64,000 nucleotides of DNA from Reticulascus tulasneorum. Taxonomy: Eukaryota > Ascomycota > Sordariomycetes > Glomerellales > Reticulascaceae. Position numbers and translations under genes: made by a program. The notes below the pieces were generated by a model. It ran no database searches and had not been told where the DNA came from. It was given only the letters and a program-made list of their open reading frames with translations. This document shows positions 35,771-47,809 of this stretch, in pieces; positions within the stretch are counted from its first letter, which is position 1, and each line of letters opens with the position of its first letter. The stretch spans positions 1,550,001-1,614,000 of the forward strand of contig LSAX01000005.1 of NCBI GenBank assembly GCA_001557505.1, given 5' to 3'.

Positions 35771-38700
35771 TATCTAGATTATATCAACATTGAATCCACT
35801 CACTGCGAAAAGATGCCTTAAGATTGAAAGATGCCAGACTCTCGAGCAAAAAGCTGAAAGTTTAGGCTAACCAAGATTATTCATTCCACTGGCAACGGCG
35901 TAGCTCGTGTCCTGCATTCCCCCGGTTACCCACAGTCGTGCGTTGGGCACAGCACAACTCAAAATTCAATCAAAGCGTCCATATGGTTGGTGGATTTGCA
36001 TGTGGCTCGAACTGCGAACCCACGTATACCACATTATGAACGCGAGTGGAAAGAGGAGGCCGAGATTGACCAAGAACTTCCAAATGAGGATAATTATGCG
36101 ATGATGAAAGATCCTCTGCAAATAGCGAAATAAAGTTACCTTGGTTGTGCATTTCCCAAGTGTGATTCCACGAGCTTGGGATTGCGGCACCGTTTACGAA
36201 CTATGTATGAGACTGGGAGCAGCCACCGTCCGCGATTGTCCCGTCCACGTAACTGTCTTACATACTCTATCCTGGTACATTGGTTGCCGTGCTAGACAAG
36301 GCTTGCTTTTGAGGCCCATAATTGATCACATATAGACCTGCCATGGAGCAATCCGTCCGTCGTGTAGCTTTATTTAGGATCTTGGGCTTGACATGGCGAT
36401 CAAGTCCGCTCTGGCTCCCCCGATCGGCGCACCCACGATTTTACAAGTTGTTTGCGCAGAGAGAGGGTAGAATCCTCGCAGAACGAGACGCATTTCAGAA
36501 ACAATAAGCAACCACATGTACGAGGGGGGCGAGCAAATCAGGAGAGTGGTTTCCGCTTGACCAACGCTTATGCACGCGCTCGTGCGTGGGAGTATCAAAC
36601 GTGAAGGACACACATGCGCATTTATCCACGGAGGATTGGGACCTCAGGATTCCAGACGGCCCATTAAAATTCCCCGAGATCGTTCTGGAGAGTCGGCAAG
36701 CAATGTACGCCTACCGGGAAAAGGGTGCCTGCCAGAGAAGAGAAAATGGAAGGGGGAAAAAAAGTGGATGAGTGGGCAGAGGAGTCGGATGTTCACAAGG
36801 AAAGATGATGTGTTGTTCTCCCGTCTCTGCCCTGGCGGTCTAATCATTTCGGAGGCCAAGCTTCAGGTCCCGTCTCAGACCTTCGATGACGGACGTTCAT
36901 GCGGTTAAGCCTCATGTTGGGAGGGGTTGTGATTGGGCAGGTCGACCCAGGGGCAGGTGTCTGGGTTTTTGGGGGTCACCATCAGTAAGGAGAGGGAGCG
37001 TACAGCAGGTGAAAGCGTCAATTTTGAGGGAGGGCATTGTCCTTGGGAATGTCAAGAGACCTCCATCGTCTGTCGCGTGATGTTGGGTCTTTTCTCATCT
37101 CACAAGACGGAAGAAGAGAGGCTACGGAGCATAATAAGTCATCGATGATCCTTCCCGGGCCACAGGGGCAAGACAAGTGAGATGGTCCCGGAGTCCAGAT
37201 GCCAGGGGCCGGGGCGGCCAGTTTGTCAGATTCTTGGAATGGGTAGGGCCCCACGCAGCATTAGGCGAGATAGCGGACGGTAATTGCAAGCAATAAAAGA
37301 TTTTGCATGGGGGCCAGGGCATTCAGGATTCTCGTTTGCTCCCAGCGTACGGAGGAGTACCTATGGGGGGATGGATTGGTCACATTTCCGTGCAAGATTG
37401 TGTGTGTTTTTTGCTTTGTCACATCCCGGGCTCTCTTGTCTGGATCGGGGGCCTCGTCATCATGGAGCAGGCTTGTGAGACATCGAGACTAAGGAGAAAC
37501 AGGAGAAACCGAGAAACATGAGAAAGAGGCACTGGACTGAACTGAACTGAACTGGGTCTGGGCTGCTGGCATCGTTCAAGTATCCCGTGGCTCCTCGAGG
37601 AGTCATCGCCACGGCCGTCCAATGTCTTCTTCATGTTCCAGAGTTCCAGAGCCTAGCGGGGGTCTTACAAAAGGGTCATTTATTCTTTAGGTAGCGAAGG
37701 TACCAGTAACTGCCATACATGTCCAATTTGCTTCTCGACAGGCCCCTCTCTGTCTCTGACAGACTCCGCCACAAGTCCACCTGAGGGACTGCCAAACCGG
37801 CGGCGTTGCTAATGAGTTCGACTAGTGCGAAGGGCACCGGAGCTAAGCTAAGGTAGGGCTTGCATGCACTAATCTGTGGGTAGATACAGGGCCCCGAATG
37901 GCCCCTTGGCGCACATCCCACAGTCACCTTATTTTCTAGCGCGCGCGAGCATCGACGCGGTGGCCCAACGAGAGGCCGGGGAACTACGCCAATTTCAGGG
38001 GTACAGATCTTGGGAAGTGGGAAGGGGGGGGGCCAGGAAGGGGTTGCAGTATTTGGCAGGGGGATCGATTTTAGAGCCTGGTCAGCTAATAATTATTTCA
38101 TGGCTTTGTAACCGCCAGAGGCCCACGAACCCACCCATCCGCCGGGGAGGGCACTAACTAGAAAGTGTACCTGATGAGAGATAGTGACGAGGGGAAAGAA
38201 ATATGAGGATCGGTACCCAGTTATTATATGTGTGGTGAGTGAGATACCGTACCTGCGAACCTTATCATACATTCCCCATGCCATGCAAGGTACCAGAGAC
38301 ACCAATGTATGGGAGATATGTAGGTAAAGTAATCTCTAGCTCGCATTATAAAGTAAAAGTTATTAGCTGGGAAATCAAAAAAGACGGAAAGGGAAATGGC
38401 CCAACAGAGAGTGAGTGTGCCAGGCGCAACTGCTTTCCTCGGTAGAAAGCAGTAATAGTAGCAGTTGGGTGAAGTTTGTTCGCCCTGCCAACCAGGTGCT
38501 TCGGTCCAGACGGAACCTCAAATTCGTTTCCTTTCACCCCCTTCGTCCATATCTTGGAACAAGTACCTCCATCAGTAGCAGCTTCATTACCCAACGGCCC
38601 GCAATCTTATTACTCCAGGGTATGTACATTGGACGCCTAGGAGAACTCTAGCTCATTTCCCATAGAGATCTCGGACTGCCACCCACCCCCTTTTGGGACC

Positions 38701-39258
38701 CCCCGGACGGCAAGGCCATTGGCCACGGAACCCTGCCCATCCACCTTCACGTTTCATGCCTCACAACTACGTCGCGGATTCCTGTGCCATAGCCTGCGGC
38801 ATTTGGACCCCCCCAAAGAAATTCCGAGCGGCCCTTTAGAAACCTTTTTACCCTCTGCCCTACCATTACGCTGTGTCCCCCGTCAGAAGAGTAATCGTTC
38901 AACGAAAAAAGAAGCACAGCAGGCAGCACGAATGCTGGTGATCGCGCGACCACGACCAACCATCGCCGGCTTGGAAGTACGACTTTGACGACCGACGACA
39001 ACCGCGACAAACGAAAAACAAAGGAGGAACAAGATAGACTTGGCCGGATACGGGTACTGGCAGGTTTAATTGGTTTGGATTCGACTGGGAGGAAAATAAG
39101 GGCACCACAGTAGCCGACGAATCGAGGGCCTCGACTCCACGCTCCCAAGTTTCATTGTCTCCTTTGTGGCGCTTCTTTATCTATTTTCTTTCCTGTCTCT
39201 CCGTCTTCTCTCTCGCGCATCCAACATCAAACGCCACGACTGAATCACGAGGACTACA
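35771..39258. other. 3.5-kb non-coding stretch upstream of SPA2
   Basis: No gene is supported. The frames present are short, and those at 36570-37520 overlap in several phases. It contains a 5-bp tandem repeat (37536-37554) and AT-rich patches at 36000-36130 and 38160-38400. A pyrimidine-rich leader (ttctttcctgtctctccgtc, about 39184-39203) lies just upstream of the SPA2 start. Confidence 0.5.
37536..37554. repeat. 5-bp tandem repeat (actga)
   Basis: Nearly four copies of actga head to tail. It is a simple repeat with no evident role. Confidence 0.6.
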
Positions 39259-42148
39259 ATGAATGGACGAAATGCGCCGTTGTCACCTGTCTCTCTAGGC
39301 GGAAGCGAATGGTCTGGAATCTCCAAATACCAAGCCGTCGACAACGACCCTTACGCCAACGGCCGCGGGAACCTCATCTCTCCTCCAAACTCGGGAGGCT
39401 CCAACAGTGCCATGAATGGCTTTCCCTCCGGACCCCGAAGCGCCGGCGGTCCCTCCCCGCCTCCGTCTGTCGGTCGCTCCAGCAATGGCACCAACATGTA
39501 CGCGAGAAGCGAAAGCGGAAGGAGTCAGCGGGAAGAACAGACCGAGGCGATATTAGGACAGCACTATGTCTCGCTGAAGGAATTTCTCCAAGGTCGCGAT
39601 GGCAAGACGAACAATCCGCCGAACAAGGCGCGCGATAAGCTGCTGCGCCTTTCGTCAGTCCAGTTTCTCGAGCTCAGCACAGATGTCTACGATGAGCTTG
39701 TGCGAAGACAGACGAGCAGCCGAAGAGGCCAAAATTCCAATCCTCCGCCGTATCTCCTACCCGAACAAAATTTCCACCCAAAACGAAACCAGGCACGACA
39801 GAAGCTGTCATCGCTCGGCCCGCCCCGATTCCGAGACCTCGCCACTGACGTGTTCTGCGAATTGGAGAGGAGGTTTCCTCGCTTCTCGGCTGGCGACATT
39901 CCTCGCGTGAGCAGCCCCATGTCAGTGCGCGCACCGGCCAGCCGATCGGGAACGCCAGTCAACGGTATGGCAAACGGCTTTCCTCCGAGAAGTCAGAGCC
40001 GGATGAGGAGACCATCTAACGCCAGCTCGATAAGAGGGATACCCGGACAACCCCAGGATCCGTACGACGGGGTACCGCCATCCCCCGGGTTGGGGAATGG
40101 CGACTACAATCGCCCCCAAGCCAAACAGTTTCAAAGCAATACCATTGTGCCAAATAAGAGCACAATGGTGGAAGAGGACGACGACCCGAGTCCGGATAAC
40201 GATGAGGATCGAGATGCGTTCGGCCTAGAACGAGTGGACCGGGAAAGCAAGAGAAGTCAAGGGACGGAACGAAGCGCAGCAGCTTCAGAGGTACGCTGAC
40301 ACATTCATTCATACTCTCATTTTAGTGGAGACCTAACTAACGTTGCTACTACAGACCGATAAGAAACTTATAGACGACTACCAGTCACAAGTCAGGGATC
40401 TTCGAGAAAAGATGGATAACATGGAGGACGCGTTGAAGAAAAAGGACGATGAAATGAACAACATTCTGGATGGTGAACGATCACGCGCCACCGCCGCCAA
40501 TCTGGAGAAGAAGGAATTCACGGATTTGCGGATGAATCTAGAGAACAAACTGGCAGAAGCTCAGGATCTTAACGACTCATTACAACAGGAACTGGACCGA
40601 CTCAGAGACGATCACGCCAGCGAGACACGGCAACTTAGAGACCAGATGGAGGGCATAAAACAGGCCAGCGTGTCGAAAAACGCCGTGAACTCAGCCGGAG
40701 GGGACAGAGAGCTTCAGCGAGAAAACCAGCAACTGCGCGTGTCTCTCCAGGAACAGCAGCAAGTAACCGACGAGGTTCGCAGGGAAGCCCAAGAGTTTTT
40801 GCGCGAGATGAAGATGCTTTCCCAGCAAACTGGCTCGACTTGGGAAAAGCAAGCCAACCTGGAAAAAACGATCGACCAGCTGGAGCAGGAAGTGCGAGAC
40901 TGGAGAAACCGCTATGCGCGAACTAAAACGCAATTGCGAAACCTCCGAGCTTCGTCCATGGGCTTGACGATCGACCAAGACGCGGCGAAGTATGTGCGAG
41001 AAAGGGGTTTCACTCAGGACAATGGTCTCGTAAAGGACGTCCATGTCACCAAGTTCCAAATCTCCATCGACGAACTTCTCCAGCGCGCGCGTGTTGACGA
41101 CCCCGAAAAGGTCATCGACGCCATGAAACATGTCGTGGTCAGCGTTCGAAGGATAACGAAGGACATCGACGACTCGACTTCCCAGGACGAGGAGCTGATC
41201 CAGCAACAGGCCAGGCTGAAGTCGAAGGTCTCTTCGACTGCCAACAACTTGATCACCGCATCCAAGAACTTTGCAGCGGCTGCTGGAATTTCCCCCGTCT
41301 CCCTGCTTGACGCAGCCGCCTCACACCTTGTTGCCGCGGTTGTCGAACTGCTACGCACCGTCAAAATTCGAGCAACTCCCGCCGGGGAGCTGGAGGACGA
41401 CGATGATGGTACGATCACCCCTATCGACTCGACCGGTTTTTTCTCCCAGCGAAGCACCCAGCAGGGATCGACGCAGCAAAATTTCCAGTCGAACAACGAA
41501 CCGAACGGTCGATCGAACCAAGAAACCCTACCACCACCTCCACCATTTCAAGGACTAGGCGGCAGCAGGGCCAGTGCCGATTCATCCGCCTATAGCCCAG
41601 TCAGCTCCCCCCGCCAGTCCGTGGAACCCTACTCCAACAGGCGCCCAATGTCCCGTGGGGCAAACGGAGCCACCAACGGCATGGGATATCTCGGGATGAA
41701 CAAGAATCTCCCGGCTGCGCCCATGAATAACTATGGCAGGCAACAAGACAACCGCACTGAGGATCTCAAGATCTACCTCGAAGACCAGACTGCCATCCTC
41801 GTTCAAAACATCCAAAACCTCGTTGGCTCCATCCGTAGCGACGCCGCGATCGAACAAATTACCTCCGAGATTGGCGGCATTGCCGATGTTGTTGGCCAGG
41901 TCGTCTCCGAAACTGAAGCCTCTGGGAATGGCGACATGACTACGCGACTGGGCTCCTGTCGCGAGAGGTTGCTGGAGGCAAGCGACCGAGGCCAAGAGAT
42001 CGCAGCCAAGGGCCGCGGTGACCGAGAGTGGCGAATGTGGACTCAGACTTTACCGCCAATTGCCTTTGAGATCGCGAGAGAGACGAAAGAGTTGGTGCAG
42101 CGTGTCGACCGACTCCTACAAAACTCTGGTGCCGACGACTTTTCTTGA
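39259..42148 (+). CDS. SPA2: Polarisome scaffold protein Spa2
   Basis: Scaffold of the polarisome at hyphal tips; binds formin regulators and MAPK kinases in yeast. Two exons, 39259-40290 and 40355-42148, join in phase 0 across a 64-nt intron into 941 residues. Two Spa2-homology (GIT/SHD) repeats lie at about 119-150 (KARDKLLRLSSVQFLELSTD, then VYDELVRR) and about 171-209 (RNQARQKLSSLGPPRFRDLA, then TDVFCELERRF). A long coiled coil begins just after the intron (about 347-560, DYQSQVRDLREKMDNMEDAL). A Ser/Pro/Asn-rich spacer follows at about 715-800, and a conserved C-terminal helical domain (about 808-938, DLKIYLEDQTAILVQNIQNL) ends the protein. All three regions fit filamentous-fungal Spa2. 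Confidence 0.95.
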
Positions 42149-43580
42149 ACATCTCGCTTCTCAACTGCCATGAAATTGGCAAGGCGGGTGCCGCATAATT
42201 ACCACGAACGAATTATATAATTTCCCCCCCAACCTCGTTTACTACTACCTCTCAACCCTTTCTGTTTGTCACTGAAAGCTTTGATACCCCAGTCCGTCCC
42301 TCGCGGCGGCTTTGCTTGGAATTGGGCCAGTTTCATGGAAGCGTGTTTTGTCATGTGCGAAAGAGCCGTCTTGGGTAGTTCATTTGGTATGGAGGCACTT
42401 TTGCTCCTCCATCTGGTCAGGGGGGGGCTCGGCGTTTTTTTGATGGGAATTAGCGATGAATGCGGGGCATTGGTATAGAAAGCGTCCTGAGATGAAGGAC
42501 GAGATGGCGATGGCACGAAGATATGCATTGCATGGGAGATGGAATGGCCATGGATGGAGCGAGGGAGCGAGCGAGGGCTTTCGATTCTTACGAGTATAGA
42601 GAATCGTACTGTAGCATAATGTGCCCTGTGTTGGCTGCCGCCATGCGTGGCGGAATAGACGTACACTTCAAGTCACTGCTGCTTCAACGAGTCTGAATGT
42701 GATGTTCAAGAGGTAATCTGTAGTGGCTGACTGTATCTTGATGTGGCTGCTCAGTCTTTACGATCTCCTGGGAAAGGTTTGGCTTCCATGCCAACTCACC
42801 AGCAAGCCCGACCAATATTCTTGTCGTATGGAATATACAGACTTTCGCGCATTCACTAAGACTGTCGCCGACACAGTCCTTCCCGGGAATTAGTTCGCCC
42901 TCGAAAGGGGGGTGTGGCCCCGTCGCACACCCAGTTCCTTCATCAGTACTCGTGGTACCTTACGGTAGCTGTCAAAAGGCTCTTTCACTAATATCTCTCG
43001 CTGCTTCCCTCAGGTTACAGCGGAAGACCGGGACACGATGTCTCTTTGCCTCGCAGCATGTGTTGTGAGGTAGAGTTGCTCTTTTATTCTGATTATACTA
43101 CCCAGGCAGGCTCTCCTTCGCCGTGTACAAGCCCAAGTATACGCTATGGGTTTCGACGGGGGAGAAGAATGGAGCTTGACTCTGTACAACGGAGATACTA
43201 TGATATCATTCCCTGGAGGTATGTGCTTTCTCTGAAGACGAGGGTATTGTCGGTGCCTGCCCCTCGAGTCTTCTTCGGAGCTCTTCTCCCAAGCTCTTGC
43301 AGTCTTCGGTGGTGATGAGAAGGGCCCATTCCTGCCTCCCATGCGATGATGAAAGCCCTATGGGAGTACTAGGTAGGAAGGAGTCATGGATCTGCTTTGA
43401 ACCCGTTGGCCTCTTAAGGTCTTCTTCTCTCTGCTTGTTTGCGCACTTCTCTTGTTGACAACCACCCATCTCATACGAGAATCGTTCATTTTGGCCACTT
43501 TTATCCTTCTCTTCATCTTGGTACTGTATTCCACTGTATTCGACGTTCTCTTTCTACCCTCTCGCTCTTTTCATTCCGAG
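42149..43580. other. Intergenic between SPA2 and MARVEL-like gene
   Basis: 1.4 kb. There is a gagcgag-type simple repeat at about 42557-42579. The frame 43452-43580 could extend the next protein upstream by 43 residues, but I do not favour it. No other gene is seen. Confidence 0.5.
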
Positions 43581-44730
43581 ATGGCCGACCGCCAGCATGC
43601 TCCTCGCTCGCCCGTGGGTGCCACCATATTCCGTATCGTCCAACTTCTCCTTGCCCTCCCGATCATTGGTCTTTGCGCCTACGCCGTGAATTATGTCAAT
43701 GAAGCTCGAGTGTTCCTTGCCTATGATTTGGCGCCATATTACGAACTCAGCACAGCCATTGGTTTCATGCTCTCCGTGGTAAGCACTATTGTTTCTCTGC
43801 TCCCACGGTTTCGTAACTAACAACCCGGACAGGCATGTTTGACTGTAGCTGTAAGTCTAGTTCTGGTCGTGGCTGGCTCTAGACGGCACAGGGCAGCTTC
43901 GTCGGGCGCACCTCTACTTGTTGACATCATTTTGTTCATCTTATGGATAAGCTGCTTTATCTTGCTGGCCACGAAACTGCCACAGGCTTTCGAGCTGGGA
44001 CGTTTCTGCCCATTGGCCCCGTCGCAGCACACTTCGCAGCCCGACAACAAGAAGACGCCAGAAAAGACCAATGAGCCTAAAAAATACAACGTCTACCTGG
44101 GCTGTAAAGGCGTCTTTGACTGCATCACAAACTTTGTAGGGTTTGTCGAATACTGTAACGAGGATTTGAACTGCATCCTGGACTATGAACAGTATATCGA
44201 CTACTGCTATGAGAACCTAACCTGCGTCGATATCGAAGCACACCCCTTTGAAGACTTCGCAAAGTTTCTTGGAGACCTTGAAGAGTCTGAAGACGACATT
44301 GAAGAGCACTCTTACGATTCCGACGAGGGCAGGCTTGCATACGAAGAGATGGTATACGAAGTTGAGGACTTCGAGTACTTCTTGGATCACTCTGGCCCCG
44401 GGGCTTATGAATTCAAGAGCCGCCGGGATATCGAACGGATTCCCAAAGACATTGGTGACGACTACTGGGTCAGCAACCACCATTCGAGCCAGACCGCTAG
44501 CCGCTTTTCCTTTCAAAACATCATTCCCTGCTCCGCTTCCTTTGCGCCTTCTCTGACAGCGGCAGCAGCCCTCGGTGGAATTGAGACGTGAGTCTCTGTT
44601 CTTTAAGTTCCATCACAGCTCGTGTATTCTGATGTTTAATAGCCTGCTCTTCCTCGCTGCTGTTGTGCTTGGCACCCTAGGGTTCCTCCACAAGAAAAAC
44701 GCTCCAGCCAGCAATGCCAGTCATATCTAG
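43581..44730 (+). CDS. MARVEL-like membrane protein with Cys-repeat loop
   Basis: Three exons, 43581-43778, 43833-44587 and 44643-44730, give 346 residues. Four hydrophobic helices are visible: about 14-35 (IFRIVQLLLALPIIGLCAYA), 55-82 (crossing intron 1), 96-116 (LLVDIILFILWISCFILLA) and 318-336 (LLFLAAVVLGTLGFLH, after intron 2). The first three, their spacing and the FRIVQLLL start resemble fungal MARVEL-domain proteins, whose role is membrane apposition. Between helices 3 and 4 lies an unusual loop of about 200 residues. It holds six Cys at 157, 163, 174, 180, 191 and 197, spaced 5-10-5-10-5, followed by a very acidic segment (about 205-265). In the usual topology this loop is outside the cytosol. 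I know of no function for it. ATG 43581 is chosen over an in-frame ATG at 43452, which would add a fifth hydrophobic segment. Confidence 0.8.
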
Positions 44731-45394
44731 CCAAGCCTCAAGCAATAAACCAGGGGCCGGCCAACATACGCACAATGGACGGGATCGAGCCTTCCTGGCG
44801 TGCCATCCAAGTGACCCACTAGTGACCCGAGTGGATGTTTAGTGGAGCAGCACACTATATATATGCCGGGAGTGAACATCTGACTTGAGCCAACAGGGGT
44901 GGATGTGGATTCGTGGAGGTGGCCAGGGATGGAGTTGAGTAAGCCGGGACGGATGCGGGTTCATGCAGATGGTTCGGGATGGAGTTGTTGCATGATCGGG
45001 ATAACACACAATACAAGTATCAGTATTTCTCAAACTCTCTATACCTTCATCTGCCAAGTGAAAGTTGTGAGTCCCCGTATTGTGACTTTGCAACCAGTCT
45101 GTTGACGGAATCTGATCTGTTAGCGATGGACATCCGCTCTGAGCAGGAGATCAAACCTTTAGGTGTCATACAGTGGATACTCTCGACTGCCAATGAACAT
45201 GTCAAATGTTGCCATGGAGTAGAGCCATGTCCAGAGCCTAAAGGAATCAACTATTGACGGCGAACCCAGAGAGGGCGAGCATATTGGAATCATGTTAGAG
45301 CTGAAGCAGAATATGTATATTCGTCCAATTGAGTGGTATCATTGAGATGCGCCGCACCCGAGATCATACAAAATCATTATACGACATGGTAGTC
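44731..45394. other. Convergent 3' flanks, MARVEL-like and DNAJC11-like genes
   Basis: 664 nt between two convergent stop codons. It contains a TATATATA run (about 44863-44870) and the imperfect direct duplication listed separately. No gene is seen. Confidence 0.5.
44901..44987. repeat. Imperfect direct duplication, 37-bp units
   Basis: Units 44901-44937 and 44951-44987 start 50 bp apart and agree at 29 of 37 positions; six of the eight differences are transitions. An old local duplication is the simplest reading. Confidence 0.6.
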
Positions 45395-47809
45395 TCATAC
45401 ATCGTTCCGCGGGCCAGGCGGTAGAACCAGTTCCGCTCGGTCATGAACTTCAACCGTGTCCTCCTTGCCACGATACAGATATCGTACATGAAGCACCTTC
45501 TTCCTTGTGGGTACCGGATCCCAGAAACCCAACAGAGCGCCCTTCCTCAAACCCCGTGGAATCAAAAGCCTGCCGTCGTCTACCAGGGCAGCCACCGCGA
45601 TCGTCACGTCTGCCACCTCCTCGGCCGCCCAGCCTTGGCTCGGCGCCGTGTCCTTGACGCCGAACTTGGCGCTCAGGATCACAAGCCCGCCTTTCTGGCG
45701 CTCCAGTCTTTGCCGCGCGTCGACGGGGCCGGAGAGAAGCACGGCGAGCTCGTCGGCCTCGGCACGCTTCTTCGTCACGTATGCCTGGATTTTGTCCCTG
45801 CGGAGGTCGCCTGAGCGGCCCCGCTTCGGGGCCTTGGCTCGGGCCGAGACGAACTGGAGCCCGGCCATGGCGAGGAACGGGATAACGCCTGTCCAGAAGA
45901 CGATTTCGGACGAGAGGTATGCGCGAGGTGAGACGAGGAATGGAATACTCAGGCGCTGGCTAAGACGGGACCAGTAGAGGGAGACGTGAAAGTTGTATAC
46001 GCTCACGCCGATCTCGAGGCCGAGCTTCGAGTGCTTGCCGACGCTCCAGAGATTCCGAACAGCGAGGTACCGGTCCAGAAGAGTGTTTGAGCACAGCTCT
46101 ATTTCCATGCGAGCGCCGCTCTGTAGTGGAGCTGACGCGCCCGGCGCGCTTGGGAAAACTAGGTCTCGACCATAGCGGACGTAGCCTGCCAAGGAGTCGG
46201 GCGCAGCAGCGGCGGCCACTGTCCAGGATCCATCATGGCCATACGCCATTTCGTGATCGAGACCCCGTATACCAGACTCTCCTCTCGGCGAGTCGTCGTA
46301 GCTGGCGAGCGGAGCCCGCTCAGAAGCAGAGGTCCTGTACCCGATCTCAAGGCTGGGTGCCACTTTAAGCGGGAACTCAGCGAGGGAGAACTTCTTGTTG
46401 ATGCGCGAGAACTCCGAGTAGAACTTGCAGGTATCAGCCGGCCAGATTGTCCAATCTCCGCTATCGGCTAGAGCAAAGGCGGTGCCACTGCCTATCCGGT
46501 GACGGACCCCGACGCCGAGTCGAGGACGAGCCCGCGCCCAAGCATGTCCTGACCTTAGGCTAGCTTCAACAATGATAGGGTCTTCGCTGTGTGGCAGGTG
46601 TATGGGGTGCGATACCCGTGCGGTGATGGAGGCCTCCGGTAGGACATCTCGTTCGAGCTCGATCGTCGTTTTGGTCACGCGACCGTCGACTGTTTTACGG
46701 AGGATATCTTGGCGCACTTTGAGGGTGATCAATGGCAAAAGACGGTGCTCTGCCAGCTGAATCAAGCGATGTCGCGGGATGGTCAGGGGAAGCAATGGCT
46801 GGTAGCGGTCTGACAAGAGCGATATGGGGATCTGGAACATCTCTTCCACGAGGCCGTAGACCGAGCCTGAGACAGTTACCAGAGGAACGGACAGATGGAA
46901 TCTGGGCTCTTTCGCCTGCTCTTCCACGGAGCCTTGACCTCGCTTCGTTCTGGCGGCCAAGATTCGCCGGACCGCCAGCACCCTCTTTTCCGTGAGTCGA
47001 GCCAGAGCTGGAACCCCGACAGTCAAAGAGTGGCTCAGGGTGAAGTCGAGCGGCCGTATCGCGCGGTACCTCCGGCGGCGACGAATGCCCATTGCTGGTT
47101 GCAGGGCTCGCGTCGCATCAAACCGGATACCCAAATCCGACGACGAGAAAATCTCGTTTTGGGATCGTTGTTCGAGGTTCTCTCGCAGCGAGGTATCGTA
47201 GGCATCATTGTACTCTTGCTCATCGTCGAACGACCCAAGCTCATACGCTTCACCATCCTTGCGGCGCAGGTCATAGTCCGCCCGCCTGCTGGGCTCGATC
47301 AGGGTCTCGAATGCCTGCTGGACTCGATTGAAGTACGGTCGCGCAACATGATGGAGATTCTCTGGGTGTCCGTCCTTATGCAGGATGAGTAGAAGGCGAT
47401 AATACGAGCTTCGGACCTGCTCAGGGGTGACGGGCTGATCTGCGGGTACACACAAGAGGTGGTAGTAATCCTCGTCAGCAAGATCTTCTTCTTGGGCTCC
47501 CTCCCCGGCGGCCGTGTCGATCGTTATGGTCTTGTCTTCGAACACATCCCCAGCATCAGACGCTATGGTCAGCCGCTCGAACACGGACGACGCATCGTCA
47601 TCCGCAAACTCGTATTCCCGCCTCGTGGACGCGAACTGTTCATTCAGCGAAAACCTCGACTCGGCGGGGCGCAGCGAGTGGGGGCCGAGGTGAGCAGCGG
47701 GATGTAGGAAGTCGTCGAAGACGGCGGACGATCTCGCGGACGAATTCCTGGAGGCGGACACGCCTCGGCCTCGCCGTCCACGGATGCTGCGGTTCGGGGA
47801 GTCAGCCAT
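45395..47809 (-). CDS. DNAJC11: DNAJC11-like J-protein with DUF3395
   Basis: Single-exon 804-residue protein. A J-domain spans about 113-178 (DEDYYHLLCVPADQPVTPEQ, then RPYFNRVQQAFETLIEPSRR). The middle (about 240-650) is a beta-rich stretch as in animal DNAJC11. The C-terminus (about 660-800, KIQAYVTKKRAEADELAVLL and GFWDPVPTRKKVLHVRYLYR) is DUF3395. DNAJC11 associates with the mitochondrial MICOS/SAM machinery and cristae in animals; a similar role here is inference. The oddity is in the J-domain: the HPD tripeptide needed to stimulate Hsp70 reads HKD (144-146), so Hsp70 activation would be weak or absent. Its start is 883 nt from the divergent Zn2Cys6 gene. The N-terminus (about 1-60) is Arg/Ser-rich. 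Confidence 0.88.
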   Translation of the reverse strand: MADSPNRSIRGRRGRGVSASRNSSARSSAVFDDFLHPAAHLGPHSLRPAESRFSLNEQFASTRREYEFADDDASSVFERLTIASDAGDVFEDKTITIDTAAGEGAQEEDLADEDYYHLLCVPADQPVTPEQVRSSYYRLLLILHKDGHPENLHHVARPYFNRVQQAFETLIEPSRRADYDLRRKDGEAYELGSFDDEQEYNDAYDTSLRENLEQRSQNEIFSSSDLGIRFDATRALQPAMGIRRRRRYRAIRPLDFTLSHSLTVGVPALARLTEKRVLAVRRILAARTKRGQGSVEEQAKEPRFHLSVPLVTVSGSVYGLVEEMFQIPISLLSDRYQPLLPLTIPRHRLIQLAEHRLLPLITLKVRQDILRKTVDGRVTKTTIELERDVLPEASITARVSHPIHLPHSEDPIIVEASLRSGHAWARARPRLGVGVRHRIGSGTAFALADSGDWTIWPADTCKFYSEFSRINKKFSLAEFPLKVAPSLEIGYRTSASERAPLASYDDSPRGESGIRGLDHEMAYGHDGSWTVAAAAAPDSLAGYVRYGRDLVFPSAPGASAPLQSGARMEIELCSNTLLDRYLAVRNLWSVGKHSKLGLEIGVSVYNFHVSLYWSRLSQRLSIPFLVSPRAYLSSEIVFWTGVIPFLAMAGLQFVSARAKAPKRGRSGDLRRDKIQAYVTKKRAEADELAVLLSGPVDARQRLERQKGGLVILSAKFGVKDTAPSQGWAAEEVADVTIAVAALVDDGRLLIPRGLRKGALLGFWDPVPTRKKVLHVRYLYRGKEDTVEVHDRAELVLPPGPRNDV

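Noticed and set aside
43452..43580. N-terminal extension of the MARVEL-like protein
   Set aside because: It would add another hydrophobic helix before MADRQHAPRS, which already looks like a normal cytosolic start.
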